Positions 9,559-18,583 of a DNA stretch of 64,000 nt are shown here, piece after piece. This DNA is from Thermostichus sp047462415 (lineage in GTDB: Bacteria; Cyanobacteriota; Cyanobacteriia; Thermostichales; Thermostichaceae). The notes under the pieces were generated by a model. That model was not told the DNA's origin and searched no databases. It worked only from the letters and a program-made list of their open reading frames with translations. Positions within the stretch are counted from its first letter, which is position 1. Every line of letters begins with the position of its first letter. Position numbers and translations under genes: made by a program. Location of the stretch: contig NZ_JANSJE010000014.1 in the NCBI RefSeq assembly GCF_047462415.1, positions 1 to 64,000 of the forward strand. Reading direction: 5' to 3'.

Positions 9559-10920
9559 CTAGAGCTGAGCCCCTCTGGCCGGACTCTGCGCCTGGTCGAT
9601 ATCAAGGGTAAGCTGGTGGGCCCAATCTTGCCCAACGCGAATGGTGATGTCGGAGTTGAGAACGCCGGTGGATTCCACCCGCAGCTCTCCCAGGCCAAGG
9701 GCAGCGCGAACCTGCTTGGCTCCTTCCCGATCCCCGCTTTGGGCGAGGATCTCCGTTTGCGGCAACACCTGGGGGCTGTCTTCGACGGCAAAAACCTGGG
9801 TATAGCCCTGTCGAACCAGTTCTTGCACCATGCGGCGGGCCATCCCCGGCTTTCCGGTAGCATTTTGCACAGCTATGCGCAGGCGGTGCGGCGAGATGGG
9901 AGCTACTTCCGCCTCCAGGCCAAAGTGGGTCACGGCCAGGCGGCGGATCCCGGCCAAATCTGGCAGCCAGTAGCTGGTGGCAAACTCTCCCGGCTGGCTG
10001 AAGCGGCCCGGCAACAGCACCAGGTCGATGCGATCGTCCCCAGAGGTGAGGACGAACTTGGCCAAGCTCAGAACCTCTTCCCAGGTGAGGTTGGTCTCCA
10101 GGTGGGTGCGGACGACCTGCAAAACCTTCGGGATGCGCGGCCAGACGGCAGGGGAGAGCAGTTCCCGGCTCAGGGCCCGCAGCAGCTCCTGTTGCCGTTG
10201 TACCCGACCGATATCTCCCAAGCCCAGGTGGTCGCGGCGGAAGCGGGCAAAGTGATGGGCTTGTTCGCCGTTGAGGCGGTGCCAGCCAGGCTCTAGGTTA
10301 ATAAACAACTGCTGCGTGTGATCCACATAGTGCATGGGCTCCGGCACATAGACCTCCACACCCCCCACTGCGTCAATCAAAGCTTCCAGGGCCTCGGTAT
10401 TGAGGCGAACATAGCGGTCAATCGGGATCCCGCCCAGCAAGGTGCTGACCACCTGGGCCACCAGCGCCGGGCCCCCTGCCAAGTTGGCCGCATTGATCTT
10501 GGTTACACCAAAGCCAGGCAAGCGCACGCGGGTATCGCGAGGGATGGATAGGACAGTGATCCGCTGCGCCTGTGGATCAAAACGGGCCAAGAGGATGGTG
10601 TCGGTGCGGGTGTTGAGACGCTCCCGTTCTGTGGACAAGGGCAGGGTGGGATCCGGGTTGTCGGTGCCGAGGATGAGAATGTGCAAGGAGCGATCCAGAG
10701 CGGCAGCCCGCAAAGCATCCGGACGGAAGGCTTCTTGTTCGCCGGGAGTGAGGGAAGTGGGGATCACCGGACGGGGCAACATCACAGCCAAGAAGGCACC
10801 GGCAGAGCCCGCCAACACAGCCGTGAATCCCAACAACAGCCAGAGGATCCCCTGGCGAATGGCCTGCTGACGAGCGGCGCGGACACGGTCTGGGCGGGGT
10901 GGATAGTGGAAAGAGGACAT
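9559..10920 (-). CDS. LytR-CpsA-Psr (LCP) family cell-wall glycopolymer ligase
   Basis: LCP proteins transfer undecaprenyl-linked glycopolymers to peptidoglycan. From the ATG at 10920 the protein has 453 residues: a short cytoplasmic N-terminus, one membrane segment at about residues 22-45, then the LCP domain (ILGTDNPDP, RTDTILLARFDP, LSIPRDTRV, FARFRRDHLGLGDIGRVQRQQ) with the Arg and Asp residues that bind the pyrophosphate lipid. A LytR_C-like domain follows from about residue 320. An earlier ATG at 11004 overlaps the start of the divergent phosphopantetheinyl transferase gene and is less likely. Confidence 0.9.
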   Translation of the reverse strand: MSSFHYPPRPDRVRAARQQAIRQGILWLLLGFTAVLAGSAGAFLAVMLPRPVIPTSLTPGEQEAFRPDALRAAALDRSLHILILGTDNPDPTLPLSTERERLNTRTDTILLARFDPQAQRITVLSIPRDTRVRLPGFGVTKINAANLAGGPALVAQVVSTLLGGIPIDRYVRLNTEALEALIDAVGGVEVYVPEPMHYVDHTQQLFINLEPGWHRLNGEQAHHFARFRRDHLGLGDIGRVQRQQELLRALSRELLSPAVWPRIPKVLQVVRTHLETNLTWEEVLSLAKFVLTSGDDRIDLVLLPGRFSQPGEFATSYWLPDLAGIRRLAVTHFGLEAEVAPISPHRLRIAVQNATGKPGMARRMVQELVRQGYTQVFAVEDSPQVLPQTEILAQSGDREGAKQVRAALGLGELRVESTGVLNSDITIRVGQDWAHQLTLDIDQAQSPARGAQL

Positions 10921-11002
10921 CAGGTCGGGCCGAGCCTCGCGGGCGCCTGCAGGAAGGGGTGTACTGTCTAGGTGGTGTTGCCAACCCCACCAATTCAAGG
11001 TC

Positions 11003-11752
11003 ATGTTACCGCATCCTTATTCTCTAGGACTGTCCATACCCAACTGCAACGAGAGAGCAGCTTCCCCGGCGGGATCCCTGCAGCCGTTACCGGGGAAGTG
11101 GGAGGCGCACCTTTGGCTGTGGAGCGTACCCCCGTTGGAGCAGTTGCTTCCCCAGCTCGACATGCTTTCTCCTGGGGAATGCCGGCGGGCAGAGCGTTTA
11201 CAACTGCCGGCGGATCGGTGCCGCTTTCTGGCCGGTCGTCTTGGGTTGCGCAGCTTGCTCAGCCGCTACAGCGGCATTCCGCCCCGGGCGATCCCCCTCG
11301 ACCACAGCTCCACCGGCAAGCCCTATTGGCCGGATCCACCCCTACCGCTGCAGTTCAACCTCAGCCACTCCCACGAGTGGATCCTGGTTGGCTTGACGTT
11401 GCAGCGTCGAATTGGCGTGGACTTGGAGCGGATCCGACCCGTGCCCCGCTGGCAACGCATTGCCCGACGCTATTTTTCCGCCGCCGAGCAGGCTCGTCTG
11501 TTGGCCTGTCCACCGGCAGAGCGGGAGAGGGTTTTCCTGGAGCTGTGGACGCAGAAAGAAGCTCTCCTGAAAGCCATGGGCGTGGGGCTGGCCGGAGCCA
11601 GGGCCGGGGCCGGGGATCCCTGCTGGCTGACCCTGCCCCTACGGGTTGCCGAGGGCTACGTTGCCGCTGTGGCGATGGAACGACTGGAAGTGGGCGGGCC
11701 AGTCCCGACGGTGCAGCTCTGCCAAGGCGCAGATCTCTTCACTCCCGCTTGA
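11003..11752 (+). CDS. 4'-phosphopantetheinyl transferase, Sfp/HetI type
   Basis: The enzyme moves 4'-phosphopantetheine from CoA to a carrier protein. Diagnostic motifs are RCRFLAGRLGLRSLLS, STGKPYW, FNLSHSHEW, GVDLERIRP with the Mg-binding acidic residues, and the WTQKEALLKAMGVGL signature. The 249-residue length suits the Sfp class. No polyketide or peptide synthetase lies nearby, so the usual partner is probably the fatty-acid acyl carrier protein. The N-terminal 25 residues are poorly conserved in character and the true start may lie downstream of 11003. Confidence 0.9.
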   Translation: MLPHPYSLGLSIPNCNERAASPAGSLQPLPGKWEAHLWLWSVPPLEQLLPQLDMLSPGECRRAERLQLPADRCRFLAGRLGLRSLLSRYSGIPPRAIPLDHSSTGKPYWPDPPLPLQFNLSHSHEWILVGLTLQRRIGVDLERIRPVPRWQRIARRYFSAAEQARLLACPPAERERVFLELWTQKEALLKAMGVGLAGARAGAGDPCWLTLPLRVAEGYVAAVAMERLEVGGPVPTVQLCQGADLFTPA

Positions 11753-11795
11753 GCTGCTATCTTGGGTTTTCAGGCCGAGTTTCCATGTTGGGGTT

Positions 11796-12245
11796 ATGTT
11801 GCGTGGGTTGCGTTATCTCCTGATATTGAGCCTCTGTCTGGGGATGTCGATCGGCGGGATCCCGCATCCGGCCTGGGCGCGGGATCTGTCGCGGCAAACG
11901 CCCCAGGACAAAGCTGTCGAGTTAGGTACTGCCGATAACCAGTTGGTGTTTGTGCCCAAGGAGCTCTTTTTTCGCAACGGCAACCTCTACCGTTTGCACT
12001 TGAGCAACCCCAGCCAGTTGAAGCACTATTTCAGCGCCAAAGATTTTGCCGATGCCGTTTGGACTCGCAAGTTGGAAGTGGCCGGTGTGGAAATCAAGGG
12101 CCAGATCCGAGAACTGGAGCTGAAGCCAGGTGCGGCAGTGGAGTGGCAGTTTATTCCCCTGAAATCTGGAGTTTATTCTTTGGCCTGTACCATTCCCGGC
12201 CACGCCGAAGCGGGCATGATCGGGCAGATTACCATTGGCGACTAG
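11796..12245 (+). CDS. Exported plastocyanin-like type-1 copper protein
   Basis: This 149-residue cupredoxin has a signal peptide (hydrophobic stretch at residues 5-20, cleavage near AWA-RD at 27-29). The candidate type-1 copper ligands are His77 (KHYFS), Cys131, His136 and Met141, in the pattern C-x4-H-x4-M. It is longer and differently spaced from photosynthetic plastocyanin, so it is better called plastocyanin-like than petE. Its electron partner is unknown. ATG 11796 starts just ahead of the signal peptide; an upstream open stretch overlaps the preceding gene and is rejected. Confidence 0.82.
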   Translation: MLRGLRYLLILSLCLGMSIGGIPHPAWARDLSRQTPQDKAVELGTADNQLVFVPKELFFRNGNLYRLHLSNPSQLKHYFSAKDFADAVWTRKLEVAGVEIKGQIRELELKPGAAVEWQFIPLKSGVYSLACTIPGHAEAGMIGQITIGD

Positions 12246-12310
12246 GCTATCTCCTGGGCTAGGGGGGCAAAAGGGGATAGAAAAGAGAAAGACGCTGCCA
12301 GGCAAATCGC

Positions 12311-14806
12311 ATGAAAAACCTGCTCAGCCCCATCGTGGAACACTGGACTCGGCGACGCCAGGCAGCCTCTCCTCGCAAGAGCAGGCCCCCCCTGCCGGAG
12401 CGGGTTGCCGGCTATGCCCTAGCGCTTCTCTCCCTCACTGCTGTTCACGGGATCCGCTACTACAACGAGCCGCAACTGACCGTCGGCAGCCGCTCCCCGC
12501 AAACCTTCCTCGCTCCTGCTGCGGCAGAGATCGAAGATGTGGAGGCTACCCAGGCCCGGCAGGCCGAGGCGCGACGGCGCGTGGTGCAAGCCCTCAAAAT
12601 CAACAGCACCGCCAACGAGAGCATGCGGCAAAATCTGGAGGCTCTCCTGGCAGCGGTGGAGGCCATCCGACAAGAGGCAGGTTCTCTGCCCTATGTTTCT
12701 GTCCAGTTGCTATCTCTGCCAACGCAGATCTACCTGCGCCAGCTTTCCCCAGAAGAGTGGGAACTCCTTCAGGCTCGTGTCCGACAAGAGGCCATCCGCA
12801 CCCGTGCAGCCACTCAATCTCTGTCGGAAGAGGTTGCTGGACGTCTGGAGCCGCTTTTTCCAGAGCAGCGGGCCCGGCAAGAGCTGGTCGAGGTTTGGCA
12901 GCGGGCCTGGTTGGATGGGGCGGCCACTCAGACGGCGGCCACGGATCCCTATACCCAGTTAATTGCCCAGGTGGAAGCGGCACAACAGCGCTACCAAGGG
13001 GCTCTGGCGGCTCTGGAGCAGCTCACCCTCCCTGTCCCGGCCACGGTTCTCAACTTAACAGAGACTGAGTGGAAGCAGCTCCAGGGACTGAGCCGGCGGG
13101 TCTTGGAGCGCCTGCAGAAGATAGGCATTGTGGATGGCCTGCCCCGCGAGGTGCGCGCTGAAGGGATCCAAGCCCAACTGGACGAGCTGGCCTTTCCAGG
13201 CAGTGCCGCCCAGCGGCAGGAGCTGCAGGGGCTGGTCTATCAGTGGCTGCAGCAGGTGCTGATCCCCAATCTGGAGGTGGATCCGCAGCGCACCGAGCAG
13301 CGCATTCGCGCCGAGCTGGAAAAAGTTGAGCCCGTCCTGATCTCGGTTGCGGAAAACCAGGTGATTGTGCGAGCAGATCAGATCATCACCCCCGAGCTCT
13401 TTTTGATTTTGGATCACTTTGGGTTTACCCAGCGCAGGATCAACGTCTGGGGCCTGGTGGGGGTGGCTGGCGTTATGGGCTTGGGCTTGGCCATTTTCGT
13501 CCCCTTGCAGCAACGCTTGCAGCCGGGATTGCGCCGCCGGGATCGGGTGTTGATCCTGATGGTTTCCCTGACTGCTCCGCTTGTGGCAACTTTGTTCAAG
13601 CTGGAGTTCAGCTCCTTGCCGGCGGTGGGGCTGTTGCTGGGCAGTTTTTACGGGGCAGGGCTGGGCCTGGTGGTGGTGGTGGGCCAGGCGTTACTTTTGC
13701 CGTTGGTCTCCTCTGCCAATCTGCTCACCTTCGCACCCTTGCTTTCCGGCAGTGTGGTGGCCTGCGCCCTGGCCGGGCGCTCCCGCTCTCGGGAAGAGCT
13801 GGCCTTGTTGGGAGGAGGGGCGGCGGCGGTGCAGATGCTCACCTATGCGGCTGTTAGCTTGACCACAACTGGCGGCATCGACCTATTGGCGATGGCCTTG
13901 GGGGGAGGGATCACGCTGGGGTGGAGCATTGTGGCGCTGGGAGCCAGCCCCTACCTGGAGCGCTTGTTCGACCTGGCCACCCCCATTCGCCTCATCGAGT
14001 TGAGCAACCCCAACCGCACCCTGCTGCGACGGCTGGCGGCAGAAGCCCCCGGCACCTTCCAGCACACCCTGTTTGTAGCCACCTTGGCGGAACGAGCTGC
14101 CCAGAAGCTGAACCTTAACGTGGAGCTGGTGCGCACCGGCACCCTCTACCACGACATCGGCAAAATGCTGCAGGCCCGCTACTTCATCGAAAACCAGATG
14201 GGCGGCCTCAACCCTCATACGCAACTGGACGATCCCTATCGCAGCGCCCAGATCATCAAGGCCCACGTCAGCGATGGGCTGCGCCTAGCCAAGCAATACA
14301 ATCTGCCCACCGCTGTCCAAGCTTTTATCCCTGAGCACCAGGGGACGATCCTGATTGCTTACTTTTACCATCAAGCCCAGATGAAAGCCGGGGATCAGTC
14401 GGTGCCCGAGGAGCTGTTCCGCTACGATGGCCCCATCCCCCAGAGCAAGGAGACAGGGGTGGTAATGCTTGCCGATGCTTGTGAGGCGGCCCTGCGCAGC
14501 ATGACCCTGAGCGACGGCTTTGGCCCTGAGGTGGTTGAGCGGGCCAAGGCTGTTGTCCGCAAAATTGCCCAGGCCCGTTGGCAGGATGGCCAACTGGTCG
14601 ATAGCGGCCTGACGCTGCAGGATTTGGAGGTGGTGGCAGACGCTTTTGTAGAGGTGTGGCGGGAATCCAACCACGAGCGCATCCCCTATCCCAGCGTCAC
14701 CCCTGCCCCCTCGCTGCCGGAGCCTGACCAGGCACAAATGCCGATGTCGATGCCCCCGCCCACCGGCTCCTCTCAGCCGAGCGCACCCTTGCGAATCGCT
14801 GGGTAG
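12311..14806 (+). CDS. pgpH: 7TM-HD family phosphodiesterase, PgpH-like (cyclic-di-AMP hydrolase)
   Basis: The 831-residue protein matches the 7TMR-HD architecture. It has an N-terminal signal anchor (residues 35-60), a long extracytoplasmic 7TMR-HDED domain (about 60-370), seven hydrophobic helices (about 375-570) and a cytoplasmic HD domain. The HDIG metal site is at about residue 613 (LYHDIGKM), with a further His in SDGLRLAKQYNLP and EHQGT. PgpH enzymes hydrolyse c-di-AMP to pApA. The C-terminal tail is Pro/Ser-rich. The family assignment is firm; c-di-AMP as substrate is carried over from the family. Confidence 0.9.
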   Translation: MKNLLSPIVEHWTRRRQAASPRKSRPPLPERVAGYALALLSLTAVHGIRYYNEPQLTVGSRSPQTFLAPAAAEIEDVEATQARQAEARRRVVQALKINSTANESMRQNLEALLAAVEAIRQEAGSLPYVSVQLLSLPTQIYLRQLSPEEWELLQARVRQEAIRTRAATQSLSEEVAGRLEPLFPEQRARQELVEVWQRAWLDGAATQTAATDPYTQLIAQVEAAQQRYQGALAALEQLTLPVPATVLNLTETEWKQLQGLSRRVLERLQKIGIVDGLPREVRAEGIQAQLDELAFPGSAAQRQELQGLVYQWLQQVLIPNLEVDPQRTEQRIRAELEKVEPVLISVAENQVIVRADQIITPELFLILDHFGFTQRRINVWGLVGVAGVMGLGLAIFVPLQQRLQPGLRRRDRVLILMVSLTAPLVATLFKLEFSSLPAVGLLLGSFYGAGLGLVVVVGQALLLPLVSSANLLTFAPLLSGSVVACALAGRSRSREELALLGGGAAAVQMLTYAAVSLTTTGGIDLLAMALGGGITLGWSIVALGASPYLERLFDLATPIRLIELSNPNRTLLRRLAAEAPGTFQHTLFVATLAERAAQKLNLNVELVRTGTLYHDIGKMLQARYFIENQMGGLNPHTQLDDPYRSAQIIKAHVSDGLRLAKQYNLPTAVQAFIPEHQGTILIAYFYHQAQMKAGDQSVPEELFRYDGPIPQSKETGVVMLADACEAALRSMTLSDGFGPEVVERAKAVVRKIAQARWQDGQLVDSGLTLQDLEVVADAFVEVWRESNHERIPYPSVTPAPSLPEPDQAQMPMSMPPPTGSSQPSAPLRIAG

Positions 14807-14923
14807 GTAGAGAAAGGTCTAGTCCTGAAGCTGATCCATCGGTAGGATAAGGGATTAATTGCGGATCAAGTCAAGACGGCCCAGAGTTGGGATCCCCTGC
14901 CATTGTTTTTTGGATGGCCTCCT

Positions 14924-14950
14924 GTTCGCGTCAGCGGGACAGAGTCTTTA
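14924..14950. repeat. Short dispersed repeat, 'agcgggacggagtc' family
   Basis: Here the copy reads TCGCGTCAGCGGGACAGAG in its core. Related copies lie at 33481-33510, 44564-44590, 45526-45555 and 45624-45650, all on the same strand. This copy ends exactly at the proposed start codon of the GT2-GtrA gene. Confidence 0.6.
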
Positions 14951-16173
14951 TGCCCCATGTAGCTCCTGCTTCATCTACCCATCCCAAAGCTTCTGGAGTT
15001 CCCATTCAGATCCCATCTCTATCCCACCCCAGCCCTGTTCAACTTTCGTTGGTCATTCCCACCTACAACGAAGCTTCCAGCATTGGCAGCTTGATTCGCC
15101 AGTTGTGCGCCCACCTCGACGCGATTCTACCCGGAGCCTATGAGCTGATCGTGGTGGATGACAACAGCCCAGATTACACCGCCAAGTTGGCCCAGGAATT
15201 GCAAGAGGAGTTTCCCCAACTCAAAGTTATCTGCCGCCAGGGGGAACGGGGCTTGGCCACAGCCGTATTGCGGGGATGGCAAGCTGCTCGCGGCGAGGTG
15301 CTGGGGGTGATGGATGGGGATCTGCAGCATCCGCCGGAGATCGTCCTCAAACTGTGGCCGCTCATGCAGAGAGGGGCAGATTTGGTGGTGGGCAGCCGCT
15401 ACGTGGAGTCGGGGGGGGTGAGCCACTGGAACTTGGGCCGGCGCCTCGTCTCTCGGGGAGCTCAAGCAATCGGGCTGGTTTTGCTGCCAGGGGTTTTCAG
15501 GCGGGTGTCGGATCCTCTCAGCGGGTTGTTCCTCCTCAGACGCCAGGCTATTGCCGGGATCCCGCTCAGCCCCAAGGGTTACAAACTGCTGATCGAGGTG
15601 CTGGCACGGGGCCGGGTGACAACCATTGCTGAAGTCGGCTACATCTTTCAGGAGCGCCAAAACGGCGAGAGCAAAATTCAACTGCAAACCTGTCTTCAGT
15701 ATCTCCACCATCTCATCCACCTGCGCTTCTCGCTAGGACAGGTGGGATCCTTTTTGCGCTTCAGCACAGTCGGCCTGTCAGGCACTGTGGTGGACATGGT
15801 TTTGCTCTATTTGTTACACGATCCGGACAACTTAGGATGGGATCTCATCACGAGTAAGCTGATCGCTTCGGAAGTGGCCATTCTCAATAACTTCCTGTGG
15901 AACGATCTGTGGACATTTCGCCATGTTACCCGATTGCAGCCGGGTCTCTTGAATCGCCTGAAGCGGCTGGTAAAGTTTAATGTCATCTGCTTGATCGGCT
16001 TGTTTCTTAACTCTTCACTGGTGATCTTGCTAAGCGAGCGCTTGGGCATTCATTATCTGTTGGCCAACCTAATTGCGATCGGCATTGTTGTATTCTGGAA
16101 CTTCTACCTCAACTCCAAGCTGAGCTGGAAAAGTGCGGAGGTTAAGCTGGATCCCAGGGGCGACAAGTCTTGA
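14950..16173 (+). CDS. GT2 dolichyl-phosphate mannose synthase-like enzyme fused to GtrA domain
   Basis: A GT2 domain occupies about residues 35-265 (LVIPTYNEASSIGSLIRQL, VVDDNSPDYT, GVMDGDLQHPPE with its DxD-like DGD, ADLVVGSRYV). It is followed by four membrane helices of the GtrA/DPMS-C type (FLRFSTVGLSGTVVDMVLLY onward). Such fusions make polyprenyl-phosphate sugars and probably flip or retain them at the membrane. This enzyme could supply the GT39 enzymes in this window. The frame runs upstream to a TTG at 14887; ATG 14950 is preferred because a dispersed repeat occupies 14924-14950. Confidence 0.87.
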   Translation: MPHVAPASSTHPKASGVPIQIPSLSHPSPVQLSLVIPTYNEASSIGSLIRQLCAHLDAILPGAYELIVVDDNSPDYTAKLAQELQEEFPQLKVICRQGERGLATAVLRGWQAARGEVLGVMDGDLQHPPEIVLKLWPLMQRGADLVVGSRYVESGGVSHWNLGRRLVSRGAQAIGLVLLPGVFRRVSDPLSGLFLLRRQAIAGIPLSPKGYKLLIEVLARGRVTTIAEVGYIFQERQNGESKIQLQTCLQYLHHLIHLRFSLGQVGSFLRFSTVGLSGTVVDMVLLYLLHDPDNLGWDLITSKLIASEVAILNNFLWNDLWTFRHVTRLQPGLLNRLKRLVKFNVICLIGLFLNSSLVILLSERLGIHYLLANLIAIGIVVFWNFYLNSKLSWKSAEVKLDPRGDKS

Positions 16174-16194
16174 ACGTCTGTTTATTTCAGACAC

Positions 16195-16305
16195 TCCTGA
16201 AGCGCTCACGCGACCACCCCCGGCCCCTCTCCCTGAGGCCCAAGCGCTCCGCGCCGCTCACGCGACCACCCCCGGCCCCTCTCCCTCAGGGAGAGGGGAG
16301 TTAGG
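16195..16305. repeat. GC-rich dispersed repeat, tandem partial copies
   Basis: Two overlapping copies of a block containing GCTCACGCGACCACCCCCGG and CCCCTCTCCCT lie head to tail, ending in a short palindrome (CTCCCTCAGGGAG). The same block appears inverted at about 41221-41312. Nothing suggests it is coding. It sits between the convergent GT2-GtrA and ftsI genes. Confidence 0.75.
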
Positions 16306-16383
16306 GATCGACGCCACGATCCGTTCCATTGCTATTTAGTTAAAGCTCTAGTTAAACTTAATTGAAGATCCTAGCCCCCGCTT

Positions 16384-18303
16384 TCAGTTGCTGTAGCCAC
16401 GCTCGGTAGAATTGGGGCGGATCCCTTCTAGGGTGATGATCTCCTCAATGACCGAGCGAACCACGGGAGCCGCCGTCGTCGAGCCGAAAGCATCTTCCCC
16501 CTGGGGCTCGTCGAGCACTGCCAGGATCACGTAATTGGGGCGAAGGGCCGGGAAGTAGCCCACAAAACTGGTGATGCGTTTGCCGGGCAGATAGCCCCCC
16601 CGCGGCCCTGCTTTCTGGGCGGTACCTGTTTTGCCGCCGATCTCATACCCCTCGATCTTGGCCGATTGCCCGGTGCCAAAATCCACCACGTCCCGCATCT
16701 GGATGCGCACCGCCAGGGTGGCCTGCTCCGACAGCACCCGCACCGGCTGGGGTTGCGGGGATCCCCAAACCAAGGTGTCTGTATCCTTTTCCACCAGACC
16801 GCGCACCACATGGGGCTGCACTTTCAGCCCGCCGTTGGCGATGATGCAATGCAAAGTGGCCAACTGCAGGGGGGTGAGGGCCAGCCCCTGGCCAAACGCA
16901 ACGGTGGCTCGCTCCACCGGCACGGTTACGAATTGCCGCAGCGGCTTCAAACGGCTGGCCGGCTCAAAGGGCAGATCCACACCACTGCGCTCATTCAATC
17001 CCAACCGTACCAAGGCATTGTAGTACTGGCGGGGATCCAGTTTGCGCATCAGATGCACCATGCCCACGTTGCTGGACTGGCGCAGGATATCGGTGACGCT
17101 CATCCAGCCATGGCCTCCCCGCTGGTGGTAGTCGTAGTTTTGGATGGGCCACTGACCGATCAGGATCCGTCCTTCGTCATACACCCGTTCATCGGCTCTA
17201 AAGGCGCCGGCATCCAGTCCAATGGCGATGTTGATGGGCTTGAAGGTGGATCCCGGCTCATACAAATCCGTTACAGCCCAGTTGCGAAAAAGGCCGGGGT
17301 CATACTCGAAGTAGCGGTTGGGGTCGTAGGTAGGTTCGGCCACCAGAGCCAAGATCTCCCCCGTGTGGGGCTGGAGGACGATCACCGTGCCCCGCAGCGC
17401 TCGAAACCGTTGCAGTTGAGCTTTCAGGGCGGCGCGGGCAGCCCTTTGCAGGCGCATATCCAGGGTGAGCTGCAGCACCATCTCGCGGGATTGCAGCAGC
17501 CCTTCCGGCACCTCGGCAGCCAGCAGTCGTCCGTAGCCATCGCGAGGAATAGTGACAGGTTGCACAGTACGCTCCAGCAGCTCCTGTTGAGAATATTCCA
17601 CTCCCGCCTGGCCCTGATGATCCAGATCCACATAGCCTACTACCTCGGCAACCATCTCTTTTTGAGGGTAGATGCGTTGCCGCTCGCTCACCAGCTCTAG
17701 GCCATCCAGATGCAGAGCCTGAATTTGATCGGCCACTTCCTGCAATACCCAACGCTCCACCCGCACTGCATGATTGGCCGACAGTTGTCGCGTTAATTGT
17801 TCCACCGGCCGCCGCAACAGGGGAGCAAGGGCAGCGGCAATGTCCTCGGGGGTGCTGCCGAAGAGGCGAGGATGGGCCCAGAGGGTATAGACAGGGCGAT
17901 CCACGGCCAGCAATTCTGCCTGCTGCTGGGCAAGGGAGCGGCGATCCACAATCGAGCGACGAGGGATGAAGGGTCTCAACTGAGCCCGCTGCTGGGCCTC
18001 AGCTCGCTGCTGCAACAGGGGCGCCTGTTGATGTTGCAAATAAACCAGACGTGCTCCTGTCAGGAATAGGGCAATGATTAAAGCCAAGCCGGTCATGCCG
18101 GCGCGGAAGTCGAGCTGGCGAGCTGTCGGGATCCGTTCCCCCAGGAGCCAACCCAACGTTGTTCTCCACCGCCTGGAGCTTGGCAGTGAAGGGGGCCAAG
18201 CACCTCTTCTGTATCGGTGGGCAAGTTGCCGGCCCTTCTGCTCTGTCTCCGGTTTTTTGGGCTCAGCTCGCCGTAGCCCAGCCCTAGATCTGACTTCCAC
18301 CAC
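16384..18303 (-). CDS. ftsI: Penicillin-binding protein 2 / FtsI, class B transpeptidase
   Basis: The 639-residue protein has a basic cytoplasmic N-terminus, one membrane anchor (about residues 68-88), a PBP dimer domain (about 110-270) and a transpeptidase domain with all three active-site motifs: S352-x-x-K355 (GSTFK), S410-S-N412 and K558-T-G-T. It cross-links septal peptidoglycan. GTG 18303 is the start; a second in-frame GTG lies close by. The basic N-terminal extension of about 65 residues before the anchor is longer than in E. coli FtsI. A conventional PBP2/FtsI otherwise. Confidence 0.93.
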   Translation of the reverse strand: MVEVRSRAGLRRAEPKKPETEQKGRQLAHRYRRGAWPPSLPSSRRWRTTLGWLLGERIPTARQLDFRAGMTGLALIIALFLTGARLVYLQHQQAPLLQQRAEAQQRAQLRPFIPRRSIVDRRSLAQQQAELLAVDRPVYTLWAHPRLFGSTPEDIAAALAPLLRRPVEQLTRQLSANHAVRVERWVLQEVADQIQALHLDGLELVSERQRIYPQKEMVAEVVGYVDLDHQGQAGVEYSQQELLERTVQPVTIPRDGYGRLLAAEVPEGLLQSREMVLQLTLDMRLQRAARAALKAQLQRFRALRGTVIVLQPHTGEILALVAEPTYDPNRYFEYDPGLFRNWAVTDLYEPGSTFKPINIAIGLDAGAFRADERVYDEGRILIGQWPIQNYDYHQRGGHGWMSVTDILRQSSNVGMVHLMRKLDPRQYYNALVRLGLNERSGVDLPFEPASRLKPLRQFVTVPVERATVAFGQGLALTPLQLATLHCIIANGGLKVQPHVVRGLVEKDTDTLVWGSPQPQPVRVLSEQATLAVRIQMRDVVDFGTGQSAKIEGYEIGGKTGTAQKAGPRGGYLPGKRITSFVGYFPALRPNYVILAVLDEPQGEDAFGSTTAAPVVRSVIEEIITLEGIRPNSTERGYSN

Positions 18304-18583
18304 AACCCCTACCAGACACCACCGCTAGTTTGGCGTCCATCCTACTGCTATGTCAGCGCTGCGTGGCAACAACGCCACCTCACAGCTTTTGAGAGTGTAG
18401 TTATTTCAAACCAGATTAAGACACTCCTCAGTCGCTCCCTTTTTGGAAGAGGTGAGTTGGAGATCGATGTGATAGACCATTTCATTGCCATTGGATTTGA
18501 ATAGGCTAACATAAGTGATTCTGCTGATATCCGAACAGCTTCGTATTCTCAAATACTGACAGATGCTACATTGACAAGCAATA

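Noticed and set aside
10921..11004. Longer LCP-family start at 11004 overlapping the divergent PPTase start
   Set aside because: The added 28 residues have no family character, and ATG 10920 places the membrane segment at the normal distance.
16195..16305. CRISPR-like array from tandem repeats
   Set aside because: Only two overlapping copies, no regular spacers and no cas genes.
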